Notes: generated from the letters alone by a model not told the origin. Counted from the stretch's first letter, positions 1 through 9,053 are shown. The stretch is 64,000 bases of DNA from Treponema lecithinolyticum ATCC 700332 (GCA_000468055.1 KI260561.1:211456-275455), one strand, 5' to 3'. A program made the numbers and translations.

Positions 1-1
1 C

Positions 2-52
2 GGCGGTGCCGACAGTGTCACCAAACTGACTACCGAAAATTCAAATAAATAA
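2..52 (+). CDS. C-terminal end of an upstream gene (partial)
   Basis: An open frame enters from the left edge and stops at TAA 50-52, giving a 16-residue tail (GGADSVTKLTTENSNK). It lies just before the next gene on the same strand, with a 24-base gap. There is too little sequence to recognise a family, and chance openness over 16 codons is likely, so this is only a plausible partial gene. Confidence 0.35.
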   Translation, partial: GGADSVTKLTTENSNK

Positions 53-76
53 ACAGCTGTAACACAGGGGGTATGT

Positions 77-547
77 ATGGACAGCGCTCTTACCAATGCA
101 AACAATATCGGTCACATTTATTATTTTATTATTATTCCGATCGCAGCAATTCTTTATATTGCATATATGATTTTTAGGCTAAAAGGCGACCGGCAACGCA
201 AAAAAGAATGGCTTGAAAAAAATCCTAATGCATCAAAGATTTATATCGGTACAAAAAACGCAATGCTGAAAACGGTTATAGGCGCAGGCGGCATAACGGT
301 TATATCGATTGACGGCGAAAAACCCATTTTCTTTACCGAAGGTTTAAGAACCGGTTTTTATGCCGCGCCCGGAATGCATACGGTCGAATCTTCTTTTAGC
401 AAAACGCGCCCCGGCTTTTTTTATCGCAGTGTGACCACAACATACCGTCCGAGCAAGCAGGAAATCAGCGTAGACGCGTCAAGAACATATAACTATTTAT
501 TCGACACAACAAACGAAACATACCGCTTTGAAGAAACAACCGAATAG
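77..547 (+). CDS. small membrane-anchored protein, unknown function
   Basis: This 156-residue protein has one hydrophobic segment at about residues 14-34 (IYYFIIIPIAAILYIAYMIF), followed by a basic stretch (RLKGDRQRKKEW) that suggests a cytoplasmic or positive-inside boundary, then a soluble domain of about 115 residues with predicted beta character. The start ATG follows a purine-rich AGGGGG. I do not recognise the family. The soluble part contains VIGAGGITVISIDGEKP and many aromatic residues, but no catalytic motif is evident. It lies upstream of nagA, separated by 59 bases that hold a possible promoter, so it is probably not part of the nag operon. Confidence 0.75.
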   Translation: MDSALTNANNIGHIYYFIIIPIAAILYIAYMIFRLKGDRQRKKEWLEKNPNASKIYIGTKNAMLKTVIGAGGITVISIDGEKPIFFTEGLRTGFYAAPGMHTVESSFSKTRPGFFYRSVTTTYRPSKQEISVDASRTYNYLFDTTNETYRFEETTE

Positions 548-559
548 TACGGATTTACC

Positions 560-588
560 TGTACTTTTTTTTAATAAAAGACTATAGT
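560..588 (+). promoter_or_regulatory. possible promoter of nagAB
   Basis: A TATAGT -10-like hexamer lies at 583-588, with a weak -35 (TGTACT, 560-565) 17 bases upstream. The predicted start point is near 595, just before the Shine-Dalgarno-like AGCGGAG of nagA. The -35 matches poorly, so this is tentative. Confidence 0.35.
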
Positions 589-606
589 AGTCAAAGCGGA
601 GAAAAA

Positions 607-1779
607 ATGTCTATGTCGGTTTGTTTACATAACGGAACATTGCTGACCGGTTTTTCGCAAATGGAAAAATGCGCCGTGTTATTGGAAGACGGTAAAGTAG
701 CCGAAGTGTTTTCCGAGCACCGCTTTTTACAAAAAAAGTTTGCACCTGATGTGCGCGTTATAGATGTACAAGAAGCTTATATTGCGCCGGGTTTTATAGA
801 TACGCATATTCACGGTTTTAAAGGACACGGTACCGATAACTGCAGCGCCGAAGCAATGATAGAAATGTCAAAAGATTTGGCGCAATACGGAGTAACGGCT
901 TTTAATCCTACTATGTATCCGTCGTCCGAAGACGATATGATTCACAATATAAAAGAAATCGTTAAAGCGATGGGTAAAGAATCGGGCGCTCACATTATGG
1001 GAATCCACATGGAAGGCCCCTTTATTTCCGCCGAAAAGCTGGGCGTTCAGCGCCCAGAAACGGTTAAACCCGTAGACATGGACCTTATGGAACGCTTATG
1101 GCAAGCTTCCGAAGGTCATATCGTGAATATGACCGTTGCGCCCGAGTTAAAAGGCATGCGCTATCTTGCACTGTACGGTCTTAAACACGGCATTGTTATG
1201 CAAGCCGGGCACACCAATGCGCAGTATCAAAATATGGTTGAAGGTATGCAAGCCGGTATTTTGCATTCGACTCATTTGTTTAACGCAATGAGCCAGCTGC
1301 ACCACCGCAATCCGGGAGCTGTAGGAGCCATCCTAATTCATTCGGAAATGTCATGCGAAGTTATTGCCGACGGAGTGCACATACACCCCGATTTGTTCAA
1401 ATTGCTTTTAAAAGATAAACCTTTGGAAAAAATAGTTTTGGTAACGGACAGTTTAACACCTACCGAACAAGACGGTGCGGTTTTAACGGCAAACGGAGAA
1501 CAAGTGGTGTTTGAAGGCGGTTGTTTTCACCGCGCAGCTGACGGCGTTATTGCAGGTTCTGCGTTGACTATGATCCGCGGAGTAAAAAATCTTGTTAGCT
1601 TCGGTTTTTCCGTTTCCGATGCTGTGCGTGCAGCTTCTTCAACACCTGCATCTATTATGCGTTATACAAAAAAAGGTATGATTATTCCCGGCTACGATGC
1701 GGATATTATTGTGTTCGACAAACAGTTTAATATTTTGGCTTCGATTGTCGACGGTGTGTTTAAAAAAAATATTATGTAA
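607..1779 (+). CDS. nagA: N-acetylglucosamine-6-phosphate deacetylase
   Basis: This enzyme removes the acetyl group from GlcNAc-6-phosphate in the cytoplasm to give glucosamine-6-phosphate and acetate. It has 390 residues, a normal length for the amidohydrolase family. Visible landmarks are the HIHGFKGHGTD metal region, the metal Glu in HMEGPF, the metal His residues in AGHTNA and THLFNAM, the substrate-binding HHRNPG loop and the catalytic Asp in VTDSLTP. The start ATG follows GCGGAG, six bases upstream. It lies 23 bases before nagB and clearly forms an operon with it, so GlcNAc from host glycans or cell-wall turnover can enter glycolysis as fructose-6-phosphate. Confidence 0.97.
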   Translation: MSMSVCLHNGTLLTGFSQMEKCAVLLEDGKVAEVFSEHRFLQKKFAPDVRVIDVQEAYIAPGFIDTHIHGFKGHGTDNCSAEAMIEMSKDLAQYGVTAFNPTMYPSSEDDMIHNIKEIVKAMGKESGAHIMGIHMEGPFISAEKLGVQRPETVKPVDMDLMERLWQASEGHIVNMTVAPELKGMRYLALYGLKHGIVMQAGHTNAQYQNMVEGMQAGILHSTHLFNAMSQLHHRNPGAVGAILIHSEMSCEVIADGVHIHPDLFKLLLKDKPLEKIVLVTDSLTPTEQDGAVLTANGEQVVFEGGCFHRAADGVIAGSALTMIRGVKNLVSFGFSVSDAVRAASSTPASIMRYTKKGMIIPGYDADIIVFDKQFNILASIVDGVFKKNIM

Positions 1780-1802
1780 TAAGCTGATATCGGGAGGTAA
1801 CT

Positions 1803-2603
1803 ATGAATCTTATTATACGGAAAAATTATGACGAATGTTCTTTGTGGGCGGCTGAGTATATTGCAAAACGCATTAACGACTTTGCTCCTACGGCAAAAAA
1901 GCCCTTTGTGCTGGGGCTTCCTACCGGCAGTACACCGCTTGGAACATATAAAAGGCTTATTGAATTGAATAAAGCCGGCAAAGTGAGTTTTGAACACGTG
2001 GTAACGTTTAATATGGACGAATATGTGGGCTTGCCCGCTGATCATCCGCAAAGTTATCATTATTTTATGTGGGATAACTTTTTTAACCATATAAACATAA
2101 AAAAAGAAAATGTTCATATACTCAACGGTATGGCGCGCGACTTACAAGCCGAGTGCGCCGCGTACGAAAAAGCGATTGCCGATATCGGCGGTATAAAGCT
2201 GTTTTTAGGCGGAGTAGGAGTTGACGGACACATTGCGTTTAATGAGCCCGGCTCTTCGCTTGCGTCCCGTACGCGCGTAGCCGCTTTAACTCACGATACG
2301 GTACTCGTCAATTCACGCTTTTTCGGCGGAGACGTAACCCAAGTGCCGGCAACCGCTTTAACGGTCGGCGTCGGTACGGTAACGTCTGCCGAAGAAGTGC
2401 TGGTGCTTATTACCGGTCACAATAAAGCGCGCGCCCTTTCTCACGCAGTGGAAAAAGGCATAAGCCAAATGTGGACTATCAGCGCTTTACAAATGCACCC
2501 TAAAGCCGTTATCGTGTGCGACGAAGACGCTACAGATGAACTGAAAGTGGGAACGGTAAAATATTTTAAGGAAATTGAAAACGCCGGCACCGGCGTTTTA
2601 TAA
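1803..2603 (+). CDS. nagB: glucosamine-6-phosphate deaminase/isomerase
   Basis: This enzyme converts glucosamine-6-phosphate to fructose-6-phosphate plus ammonia, the step after NagA. It has 266 residues, the same length as the classical enterobacterial enzyme. Family motifs are clear: the phosphate loop [12 protein letters not shown], the catalytic Asp in NMDEYVG, and [12 protein letters not shown] with the ring-opening His. A strong Shine-Dalgarno (GGGAGGT) precedes the ATG. Translation is likely coupled to nagA expression on one transcript, which ends at the hairpin just downstream. Confidence 0.98.
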   Translation: MNLIIRKNYDECSLWAAEYIAKRINDFAPTAKKPFVLGLPTGSTPLGTYKRLIELNKAGKVSFEHVVTFNMDEYVGLPADHPQSYHYFMWDNFFNHINIKKENVHILNGMARDLQAECAAYEKAIADIGGIKLFLGGVGVDGHIAFNEPGSSLASRTRVAALTHDTVLVNSRFFGGDVTQVPATALTVGVGTVTSAEEVLVLITGHNKARALSHAVEKGISQMWTISALQMHPKAVIVCDEDATDELKVGTVKYFKEIENAGTGVL

Positions 2604-2620
2604 AGCTTTGCGGTAGCAAT

Positions 2621-2659
2621 AAAAAAAACGGCGCAACTTCGGATGCGCCGCTTTTTTTA
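2621..2659. terminator. rho-independent terminator, probably bidirectional
   Basis: A GC-rich stem (CGGCGCA / TGCGCCG) with loop ACTTCGGA is flanked by an A-run on the left and a T-run on the right. It can end nagAB on the plus strand and the FecR-domain gene on the minus strand. Confidence 0.9.
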
Positions 2660-2697
2660 TCCTAATTCAAGTTTATTAAGTATCAAAGCGAGTGTAA

Positions 2698-3408
2698 TCA
2701 ATCAAATCCGATTTCAAAAACAATTCTGGATGTATCGGGTGATGTTGTTTTTTCTCCTGCATTTTTCAACGCTTCGGAAACAGATGAGGGCGCAGAAGAG
2801 CTTGTTTCCTTTTGACTGGGCGGTGTCGTTAACGGATTGTTTGGCACCGCTACATCGGCATTGCGCTCTTGCGGCTCAATTATCGTTCCGTCCGCTGCCG
2901 GCGCAATGCTGCTGCCTTTGGAAACGTGTATCTCCCGTTCTCCGAGCAAGGTGTTTGCCGCCACCGCCCATGTACCGTCGGTGCTTTGCAAAAAGCCTGC
3001 CGCATCAAAAATACCTGCAGTACCGCGCACCGAAGCCGTTGTAACAGGACTTTTTACCGTAAAGCCCACACGCTTGTTTTGTGCAGCTTTTATATCGGCT
3101 TTTATGGAACCTGCGTCAAGATATACTTTTGATATGTCTTTGTCCGGATTTTCCGTCAGCTCTTGCACCGTTAACCGGCTTAAAGGCCGCACTGTAACAG
3201 TCGACCTACCGATTCCCAAAACCGCTTGCGATTTAAAACCGGTTGATATAAGAGTACCTTTTGTAATTTTTTCTCCGGCTTTCATCGGCTGCCAACCCTG
3301 TGCCGTTTGCACTTCCGCTTTTCCCACAACCGAAACGACAACCGCTTCAAGGGCAAAGAGGGGAAGCGCTGCTAAAACACAGCATATCAGTGCGTATGCT
3401 TTTTTCAT
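2698..3408 (-). CDS. FecR-domain exported protein
   Basis: This 236-residue protein has a signal peptide (MKKAYALICCVLAALPLFA). The FecR fold covers about residues 23-135: a start like VVSVVGKAEVQ, then GEKITKGTLISTG, then LDAGSIKADI and TTASVRGTAGIFD, which is the typical order in this family. The C-terminal third is Ser/Thr/Pro-rich and probably unstructured. FecR domains are periplasmic sensors or ligand modules. Here it is not next to a sigma factor; the neighbours are an outer-membrane-like protein, a small exported protein and, divergently, a CHASE2 adenylate cyclase. FecR and CHASE2 genes are neighbours in other bacteria too, so a shared envelope-signalling role is an inference. A clear AAGGAGG precedes the start. 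Confidence 0.88.
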   Translation of the reverse strand: MKKAYALICCVLAALPLFALEAVVVSVVGKAEVQTAQGWQPMKAGEKITKGTLISTGFKSQAVLGIGRSTVTVRPLSRLTVQELTENPDKDISKVYLDAGSIKADIKAAQNKRVGFTVKSPVTTASVRGTAGIFDAAGFLQSTDGTWAVAANTLLGEREIHVSKGSSIAPAADGTIIEPQERNADVAVPNNPLTTPPSQKETSSSAPSSVSEALKNAGEKTTSPDTSRIVFEIGFD

Positions 3409-3523
3409 TTTAAGCCTCCTTAAGGCTGAGGTTAACGCTAAGTAAATGTTACCGATAGGTTACTATATAGTATAACCCGTTTTATACAAAAAAACAATTT
3501 TTTTCAAAATTTTTAAAAAAACT

Positions 3524-4684
3524 TTAAAACGAATATATGAGTTTTAACGACGCTGAGGTATACGGATTCTTTTTTTGCTCGTCGGAAACGGCAAAAAATT
3601 GACTTACCGATGCGGCAATTTGAATATCGCTTACAATTTGCCAGCGCCATGCCATGTGCCATTGTGCGCCTATAAATCCTTTTGCTTGGCGTGCGTTCAT
3701 TACATTAAAAAAAGTGTCGGCGGAACAAGCAAAAAGCAAACTGTCAATCGGACGGATTGAAGCGGTTAACCCCGTTTTAAAGTTCCCCGCGTATTCAAGT
3801 GAAGACGACGTATTTGCAGATGATACGGTAAGCGGTTCAAAGCTTGTCGTATACTTTGTTTTGCCGGTTGCAAAAACGGTATTCCACGAAACAAGTGAAG
3901 AGTAAAACGGCAAATAAGCCGAAATTTCCAAGCGCGATAAATTTGAAAAAGCGAATTTGCTGTCGTATGTTTGCCTAAGCGAGCCGGTTGCGGAAAACAA
4001 ATAAAACAGATTTTTGTATATTGGACCGTTTAAAGCCATGGTTGCATATAAGCGTTTTTCGATTGCATTTACCGCGCCGTACAATTCATATGCATTCGTT
4101 TGCTGTGCAAACAAACGCGGAAACGTACAGGTCAATTTACCCAATACCATAGGAGCCGTTTTTGTATACACGGGTGCAGCGTTTGCCGTTGTTGCAATAA
4201 CGTTCATTTGCTGTGTATGCGCGTTTAACAAACCGGTAAAACCTGCGTAAGCGGATACGGAAACGTTTTTGGTTTTTACCGCCAGCTCCATTCCGTCCGC
4301 ATTTTGGTTTACGATTAACCCCGATAAATCGCGCAAACCGTAGCGTCCTATATTAAATATGGTTGTCGCATTATTTAATTGATTGCTTAGGCTTAATTTG
4401 CATAAGTTTACATCGAATATGTGCGAAATGTCGTTTTTTTTGTTTTCATATTTAAATGTATAAAAAGACTCTGCGGTAAAATACGAATCTTTACTGCCGG
4501 GAAGGGGGACTTTTATCCACATAGTTAACTTATCCGATTGCCGTATGTGCATATCGTCGCTTTGCCCTTTGTATGTGCTGTCGTTTGTAACCAAGCCGCC
4601 CCATTCAAAAGCCGCTAACGAAGACGATGCAAGTGCACAAAGAGCAAACAAACTGATAATCGATTTTATTTTTATACCGTTCAT
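3524..4684 (-). CDS. predicted outer-membrane beta-barrel protein
   Basis: This is a 386-residue protein. I chose the ATG at 4684 because it overlaps the stop of the upstream gene (ATGA) and follows GGGAG; the open frame extends 15 codons further but without a ribosome site. Residues 1-24 form a signal peptide ending in SSSLA. The mature part alternates polar and hydrophobic residues and ends in ASLKLIYSF, the terminal aromatic expected of an outer-membrane barrel recognised by BamA. I do not recognise a named family. It is translationally coupled to the 156-residue exported protein upstream and may be co-transcribed with the FecR-domain gene 115 bases downstream. Confidence 0.8.
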   Translation of the reverse strand: MNGIKIKSIISLFALCALASSSLAAFEWGGLVTNDSTYKGQSDDMHIRQSDKLTMWIKVPLPGSKDSYFTAESFYTFKYENKKNDISHIFDVNLCKLSLSNQLNNATTIFNIGRYGLRDLSGLIVNQNADGMELAVKTKNVSVSAYAGFTGLLNAHTQQMNVIATTANAAPVYTKTAPMVLGKLTCTFPRLFAQQTNAYELYGAVNAIEKRLYATMALNGPIYKNLFYLFSATGSLRQTYDSKFAFSNLSRLEISAYLPFYSSLVSWNTVFATGKTKYTTSFEPLTVSSANTSSSLEYAGNFKTGLTASIRPIDSLLFACSADTFFNVMNARQAKGFIGAQWHMAWRWQIVSDIQIAASVSQFFAVSDEQKKNPYTSASLKLIYSF

Positions 4685-5151
4685 TGTTCTTTTTCTCCCG
4701 TGGTGTTGTTTTCGGCATATTGTGCGCATTTTGTCATAATGTACAATGCGTCACGTCCGCTTATTTTTGTGTACGGATCTGTCGAAGCGGGAATAATTTC
4801 AAGAGCTTTTAATTCTCTAAATGCGTAGCGTGGCAGCTTTGTTGTGCGAAGCATAATGCCGCCCCGTATGTCCCATACTTGGCAGCATAAATATGCACAG
4901 TCTTTTGCCGACAAAGCGCTTGCGGTATTTTTTATGCGTGAAAAATCGATATGTTCTTTTAAAGCGCTTAAAGCTTCTTCTCCGGTTGCCGTTTCGCCGG
5001 CGAGGTTTAAATAATTTGCTGCAAAGTACGAAAGCTGTTCAATCGTTACCGTTTGAGCATTCAACATTTCCGTCAGTTTATCTGCCGACTGAGAAAAAGC
5101 GCCGAAGTATAAAAAGGATAAAAACAGCGCTATACATACATTTTTTTTCAT
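4681..5151 (-). CDS. small exported protein, unknown function
   Basis: This 156-residue protein has an N-terminal signal peptide (MKKNVCIALFLSFLYFGAFSQ). The mature part appears mostly helical, with SAKDCAYLCCQVWDIRGG holding three Cys close together and a C-terminal segment PYTKISGRDALYIMTKC. No family is recognised. A GAGGGG site precedes the start. It is the first gene of a minus-strand unit with the outer-membrane-like protein (4-base overlap) and probably the FecR-domain protein. Only 44 bases separate it from the divergent cyclase. Confidence 0.75.
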   Translation of the reverse strand: MKKNVCIALFLSFLYFGAFSQSADKLTEMLNAQTVTIEQLSYFAANYLNLAGETATGEEALSALKEHIDFSRIKNTASALSAKDCAYLCCQVWDIRGGIMLRTTKLPRYAFRELKALEIIPASTDPYTKISGRDALYIMTKCAQYAENNTTGEKEQ

Positions 5152-5159
5152 AGACCCCT

Positions 5160-5188
5160 CTGCTTTTTATTTAAAAGTATGGTATAAT
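5160..5188 (+). promoter_or_regulatory. extended -10 promoter of the CHASE2 cyclase
   Basis: TATAAT (5183-5188) is preceded by TGG, making a TGn extended -10. The -35 position (CTGCTT, 17-base spacing) is poor. Only seven bases separate the -10 from the ATG at 5196, so the transcript would start at or next to the start codon, and no Shine-Dalgarno is present. Confidence 0.65.
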
Positions 5189-5195
5189 AAATTAT

Positions 5196-7991
5196 ATGAA
5201 AAATCAAGGAAAGAAAAAAGCTTCTTTGTTTTTTTCGGCAGCCGAATTGCTTATTTGCGCTACCGTTGTGTGCGTTCTTGCCGTAATGAGCGCTGCCGGT
5301 GCGCTGGAAAAGCTTGAACTGAGAATGTACGACGTGCTTTTGTCGGTAAAGCCGGAAATTCCGCAACACAAAGACGTCGTTATTGCGGCAATCGACGATG
5401 CGGCAATAGGCGAAATGGGTACATTCCCGTGGACGCGCGATATTCTTGCCGATGTGCTTATCCGCTTAAAAGAGCTGGGCGCTTTTTGTACCGTATTCGA
5501 TATAGAATACATTTCGCCGTCGCATCGCGGCATAGACCCTGCGGTTGAAAATTCATTACCCGCGCAATTCCGCAAAACGGAAACGGAACTTTCCGGTTTA
5601 ATGCGCGATTTTGCCGCCGCCCTTGCACAAGGCGATTTACCTGCGCGCTATGCTCCCGATACTGCGGAAGATTTAATAAGTTCTTATCTTGAACCGGAAT
5701 TGCGCACGCTGCAATTATCCGCTGTAGATAAACTGTCGCGCGACAACGACGAATACTTTGCTCAAGCCATTCATTTTTTTGCCAATACGTGGCTTACGAT
5801 AAACGCCGGCGATGTGGGTATCGATGTTTCCGAAGAACTTAAAAACTACGTAAGAGAGCGCTTTTTGCTTAAAAATGTAACGGAGCCTGCCGGTTTGATA
5901 GCTCGCGAAAACGATTTGTTTTTTTCAAAACAGCATACACAGCATAAAATGACTCCTGCGCTTTTGGTTTTAATGCAGCAAGCGCGCGGCGCAGGTTTTA
6001 CAAATATTATACTCGATTCGGACGGAACACGGCGGCGTATAGAACTGCTGCACGAAACGGACGGATTGTATATACCGCAGCTTGTTTTTGCGCCGCTTTT
6101 GGATGTGCTTCAAACACATACGCTTATCCGCACCCCCCGTGCGCTTATTGTAAAACAAGCCTTGTTTCCCGGCGAAAACGTGCGCCGTAATATTAGCGTT
6201 CCGCTTGACAGTAACGGAAGAATGCTTATTAATTGGGTGCCGACGGCTTTCAGAAACAGTTTTAAAAACGAATCGGTGCTGTTTTTGTGCGACTTGGATA
6301 AAAAAGAGCGGACGCTCATCGATATTTTACATACGATAGGCAATTTCCGCTTGGGAAAAAACGGTCGTATGTTAAGCTACTACGATGCGGCGCAGTATTT
6401 AAGCGCTGTTTACGATGATTTACAAAGCACAAAAACCGCCCTTGTTGAAAACGTTGACTCCGAAATACCTGCCGAAAACTATGCAAATTACTTTGAACGC
6501 CGCTCGCTTTTTTTTCAAGAATGTGCGGAATTAACCGATCCCTCTTACGAGCGGGAAATACTTGCAACGCTTGACGAAATCCGCACAGCTGAAAACGCTG
6601 CGGAAATTGAAGACATATCTTTATCCGTGTCGGATAAATTTGCCAAATTCGCTTCATATCTTGGCGAATACAATGCTTTGTTTGACGAACTTTCCGCCGT
6701 GTACGACAATGCTTTTTGTATTATAGGACACACGGCAAGCAATTCTACCGACTTGGGTACCACTCCGTTTGAAAGACAATACCCGAATATCGGAACGCAC
6801 GCAAACGTGTTTAACACAATTATAAACGAAAGTTTTATCGTACCGGTTCCGTCTTATTTCGGCTTTATTTTAACCGCTGTTTTGATTTTTATTGTAGTGC
6901 TGTTTGCTCGCCGTCTTCCCGTCAGCGCGTTAAACATTATCGGCGCCGCAGGCATTATAGCGGTTCCGCTCGCTTCGTTTATATTAATCCGTTTTAACAT
7001 ATACAGCGCTCCTGTTGCGCCGTTTTTAACGGTTGTTTTATGTTACGTCGGCGCGTCTTTATACCGGTTTGCTTCCGCCGAAAAAGATAAGGCTTTTTTG
7101 CGCCGCGCTTTTTCCACTTACCTTTCCGAAGACGTAGTTGCGGAAATCGTCAGCGACCCGTCTAAATTGTCGCTCGGCGGAAAAGAAAAAAACATTACCG
7201 CATTGTTTACCGATATAAAAAGCTTTTCTACGCTGTCGGAAAAATTGTCGGCGGAGCGGCTCGTTGCAGTTCTTAACGACTATTTAACCGCACTAAGCAA
7301 TATAATTTTGGAGCATAAAGGCACAATCGACAAATACATCGGAGATGCCATCGTTTCGTTTTTCGGCGCGCCTGTCGATTTGGAAGACCACGCATATCAA
7401 GCTTGCTTAACTGCCGTGCGTATGAAAAAAGCCGAACAAGCGCTGAATGAACAGCTTTCTGAGCAGGGAAAACTGCCCATGCTGCTGCATACCCGTATCG
7501 GCATAAACACCGGCACTATGGTTGTCGGCAATATGGGTACGGATATGAAAATGAATTATACGATTATGGGTAACGACGTAAACCTTGCCGCGCGACTTGA
7601 AGGTGTAAACAAAGTGTACGGATCGTGGATATTGATATCCGAATCTACATGGAATGCTGCAAACGCCGGAAAAAACGAAGGTAAATTGCTTGCCCGCCGT
7701 TTGGATAGAGTACGGGTTGTGGGTATCGAAAAACCGGTGCGCTTGTATAACCTTGTAGGTTTAAAATCCGAATTGGACGGTGCATACATAGAATGCGTAA
7801 ACGTTTTTCACAACGCTTTGGAATGCTATGAGCAAAAAGATTTTGTACAGGCAAAAGCCTTGTTTCAAAAAGCGCTTGCTTTAATGCCGGATGACGGACC
7901 TTCTTCGGTGTTTGCTGCTCGCTGCGATGAGTTTATAAAAAAAGGCGTCGGGCAAAACTGGGACGGCGTTTTAACGATGACGACAAAGTAA
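5196..7991 (+). CDS. CHASE2-domain class III adenylate cyclase
   Basis: This is a 931-residue sensor enzyme. An N-terminal membrane segment (about 10-30) leads into a large extracytoplasmic CHASE2 region, followed by three hydrophobic segments at about residues 550-625. The cytoplasmic cyclase domain spans about 660-850. It contains the two metal Asp residues (FTDIKSFS near 670 and GDAIVSFFG near 715), the adenine-type Lys/Thr pair (DKYIGDA, NYTIMG) and the transition-state Asn-Arg (VNLAARLE). These residues predict ATP as substrate, so it should make cAMP. The last 80 residues resemble a TPR (ALECYEQKDFVQAKALFQKAL). The start ATG lacks a Shine-Dalgarno but sits directly behind a strong -10. 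It is divergent from the FecR operon. Confidence 0.93.
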   Translation: MKNQGKKKASLFFSAAELLICATVVCVLAVMSAAGALEKLELRMYDVLLSVKPEIPQHKDVVIAAIDDAAIGEMGTFPWTRDILADVLIRLKELGAFCTVFDIEYISPSHRGIDPAVENSLPAQFRKTETELSGLMRDFAAALAQGDLPARYAPDTAEDLISSYLEPELRTLQLSAVDKLSRDNDEYFAQAIHFFANTWLTINAGDVGIDVSEELKNYVRERFLLKNVTEPAGLIARENDLFFSKQHTQHKMTPALLVLMQQARGAGFTNIILDSDGTRRRIELLHETDGLYIPQLVFAPLLDVLQTHTLIRTPRALIVKQALFPGENVRRNISVPLDSNGRMLINWVPTAFRNSFKNESVLFLCDLDKKERTLIDILHTIGNFRLGKNGRMLSYYDAAQYLSAVYDDLQSTKTALVENVDSEIPAENYANYFERRSLFFQECAELTDPSYEREILATLDEIRTAENAAEIEDISLSVSDKFAKFASYLGEYNALFDELSAVYDNAFCIIGHTASNSTDLGTTPFERQYPNIGTHANVFNTIINESFIVPVPSYFGFILTAVLIFIVVLFARRLPVSALNIIGAAGIIAVPLASFILIRFNIYSAPVAPFLTVVLCYVGASLYRFASAEKDKAFLRRAFSTYLSEDVVAEIVSDPSKLSLGGKEKNITALFTDIKSFSTLSEKLSAERLVAVLNDYLTALSNIILEHKGTIDKYIGDAIVSFFGAPVDLEDHAYQACLTAVRMKKAEQALNEQLSEQGKLPMLLHTRIGINTGTMVVGNMGTDMKMNYTIMGNDVNLAARLEGVNKVYGSWILISESTWNAANAGKNEGKLLARRLDRVRVVGIEKPVRLYNLVGLKSELDGAYIECVNVFHNALECYEQKDFVQAKALFQKALALMPDDGPSSVFAARCDEFIKKGVGQNWDGVLTMTTK

Positions 7992-8079
7992 AAAAATGCA
8001 AACGGAAGTTTCCGGTTTAAGCGCAGTGTAGTGTTTGACGTCTAAACGCCGGACAGACGGTGTGTCTGCTGTGCGTAAA

Positions 8080-8547
8080 CTATATGTTCAATGCGGGAAT
8101 TTTTTCTTTAAGCTTTCTAAGAAATTCGGCACCGCCGACACCTTCACGAAGGCAAACAAAAATGCAGTTGTCGCCCGCAATTGTGCCGAGCACATTGTCT
8201 ACAGCAAGGCAATCCAATGCTTCGGCTACGGTGTTTGAATGCCCCGAATGCGTTTTAATAACTGCCATATTGCCGGAGCAATCGATAGAAATACAGCCGC
8301 GCATAAAATCTTTTGCATACAATTCGCCGCTGTTTTGTTTTGTGTCAGGCGGAAGTGAATATTTGTAGCCGCCGGCATTGTCCGGAAGTCGTGCCGCTTT
8401 TAAAAGTTTTAAGTCCCGCGAAAGCGTTGCTTGCGTAGCATCAAAACCGGCTTTTTGCACGTGTTCAAGCAGCGCCGTTTGCGATTCTATGTTTTGTGAG
8501 TGTATTAATTTTCGGATAAGGTTCAAACGTTCCAAACGCTCTTTCAA
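8080..8547 (-). CDS. argR: arginine repressor ArgR
   Basis: This 155-residue regulator has a winged-helix N-terminal half (about 1-70, with ATQATLSRDLKLL typical of the recognition helix) and a C-terminal hexamerisation and arginine-binding half containing GTIAGDNCIFV. The start is TTG (8547-8545), supported by AAGGA six bases upstream and by alignment of the first helix. It should control arginine metabolism genes, none of which are in this window. It stands alone on the minus strand, 3' to 3' with the cyclase. Confidence 0.94.
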   Translation of the reverse strand: MKERLERLNLIRKLIHSQNIESQTALLEHVQKAGFDATQATLSRDLKLLKAARLPDNAGGYKYSLPPDTKQNSGELYAKDFMRGCISIDCSGNMAVIKTHSGHSNTVAEALDCLAVDNVLGTIAGDNCIFVCLREGVGGAEFLRKLKEKIPALNI

Positions 8548-8571
8548 AACAAGTCCTTAAAAAGTGTATAT

Positions 8572-8603
8572 TTAAATAATGCATAAAGATACGGTTTTGT
8601 CAA
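8572..8603 (-). promoter_or_regulatory. possible promoter of argR
   Basis: On the minus strand a perfect TTGACA (8603-8598) lies upstream of an AT-rich stretch; the best -10 candidates (ATTATT or TTATTT) are poor matches. A 10-bp perfect palindrome TATTTAAATA sits at 8569-8578, but it does not extend to a recognisable ARG box, so autoregulation is not supported by sequence alone. Confidence 0.4.
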
Positions 8604-8670
8604 GTTTTCTTCCATAATTTAGACTTAACTAAACCTATTTGAAAAAACTTTTTGTGCCGATATTCACATT

Positions 8671-8934
8671 ATGGATATATCGCGTATTATGTTTGTTGCC
8701 CGAAAAGTACTTTCAGATATACGTCTTATCGGCGCATGCGCTGCGGTTCTTGTATACGTTAATTTTGTTTTTTATGTAGCACGCTACCGCAAAAAAAAGA
8801 GCGCTTCGCATAAAAAATCTCTTGTTCACATTCAATCAGATTCTCAAAACGCCGCATCGGATGCCGCAGGTGCAGCACAAAGCGCTGCTTCTGCAGAAGA
8901 AAACTCGGATGCCGCAGACGATTTTATCGTGTAA
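8671..8934 (+). CDS. small single-pass membrane protein, unknown function
   Basis: This 87-residue protein has one membrane helix at about 18-38 (LIGACAAVLVYVNFVFYVA), a basic cytoplasmic-type patch (RYRKKKSASHKK) and an Ala/Ser/Asp-rich tail. No family is recognised. No Shine-Dalgarno is visible, but TTGAAA (8639-8644) and TATTCA (8661-8666, 16-base spacing) form a promoter four bases before the ATG, matching the leaderless pattern of many neighbours. Codon use resembles the surrounding genes, so I consider it real but not certain. Confidence 0.55.
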   Translation: MDISRIMFVARKVLSDIRLIGACAAVLVYVNFVFYVARYRKKKSASHKKSLVHIQSDSQNAASDAAGAAQSAASAEENSDAADDFIV

Positions 8935-8972
8935 AATCAAACCGTCACCGGCAAAAACCTGACATTTTTTTG

Positions 8973-9001
8973 TTGACTTTTTGAAAAAGCAGTGTTACGA
9001 T
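8973..9001 (+). promoter_or_regulatory. promoter of the ROK/HyuA cluster
   Basis: TTGACT (8973-8978), a 17-base spacer and TACGAT (8996-9001) with a TGT extended -10. The predicted start near 9008 leaves a leader of about 45 bases with GGAAAGG before the ATG. No other equally good promoter is seen within the seven-gene cluster, which supports one main transcript. Confidence 0.65.
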
Positions 9002-9053
9002 ATTTTATACAAACTTTTTACGAAGCTTGTAAGAAGTTTATTCGGAAAGGACT

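Noticed and set aside
2837-3445. 202-residue plus-strand open frame
   Set aside because: Antisense to the FecR-domain gene, which has a signal peptide, a ribosome site and a recognised domain.
8565-8583. Possible ARG box upstream of argR
   Set aside because: Only a 10-bp AT palindrome (TATTTAAATA) is symmetrical; the outer TG/CA positions do not match an ARG box at the right spacing.
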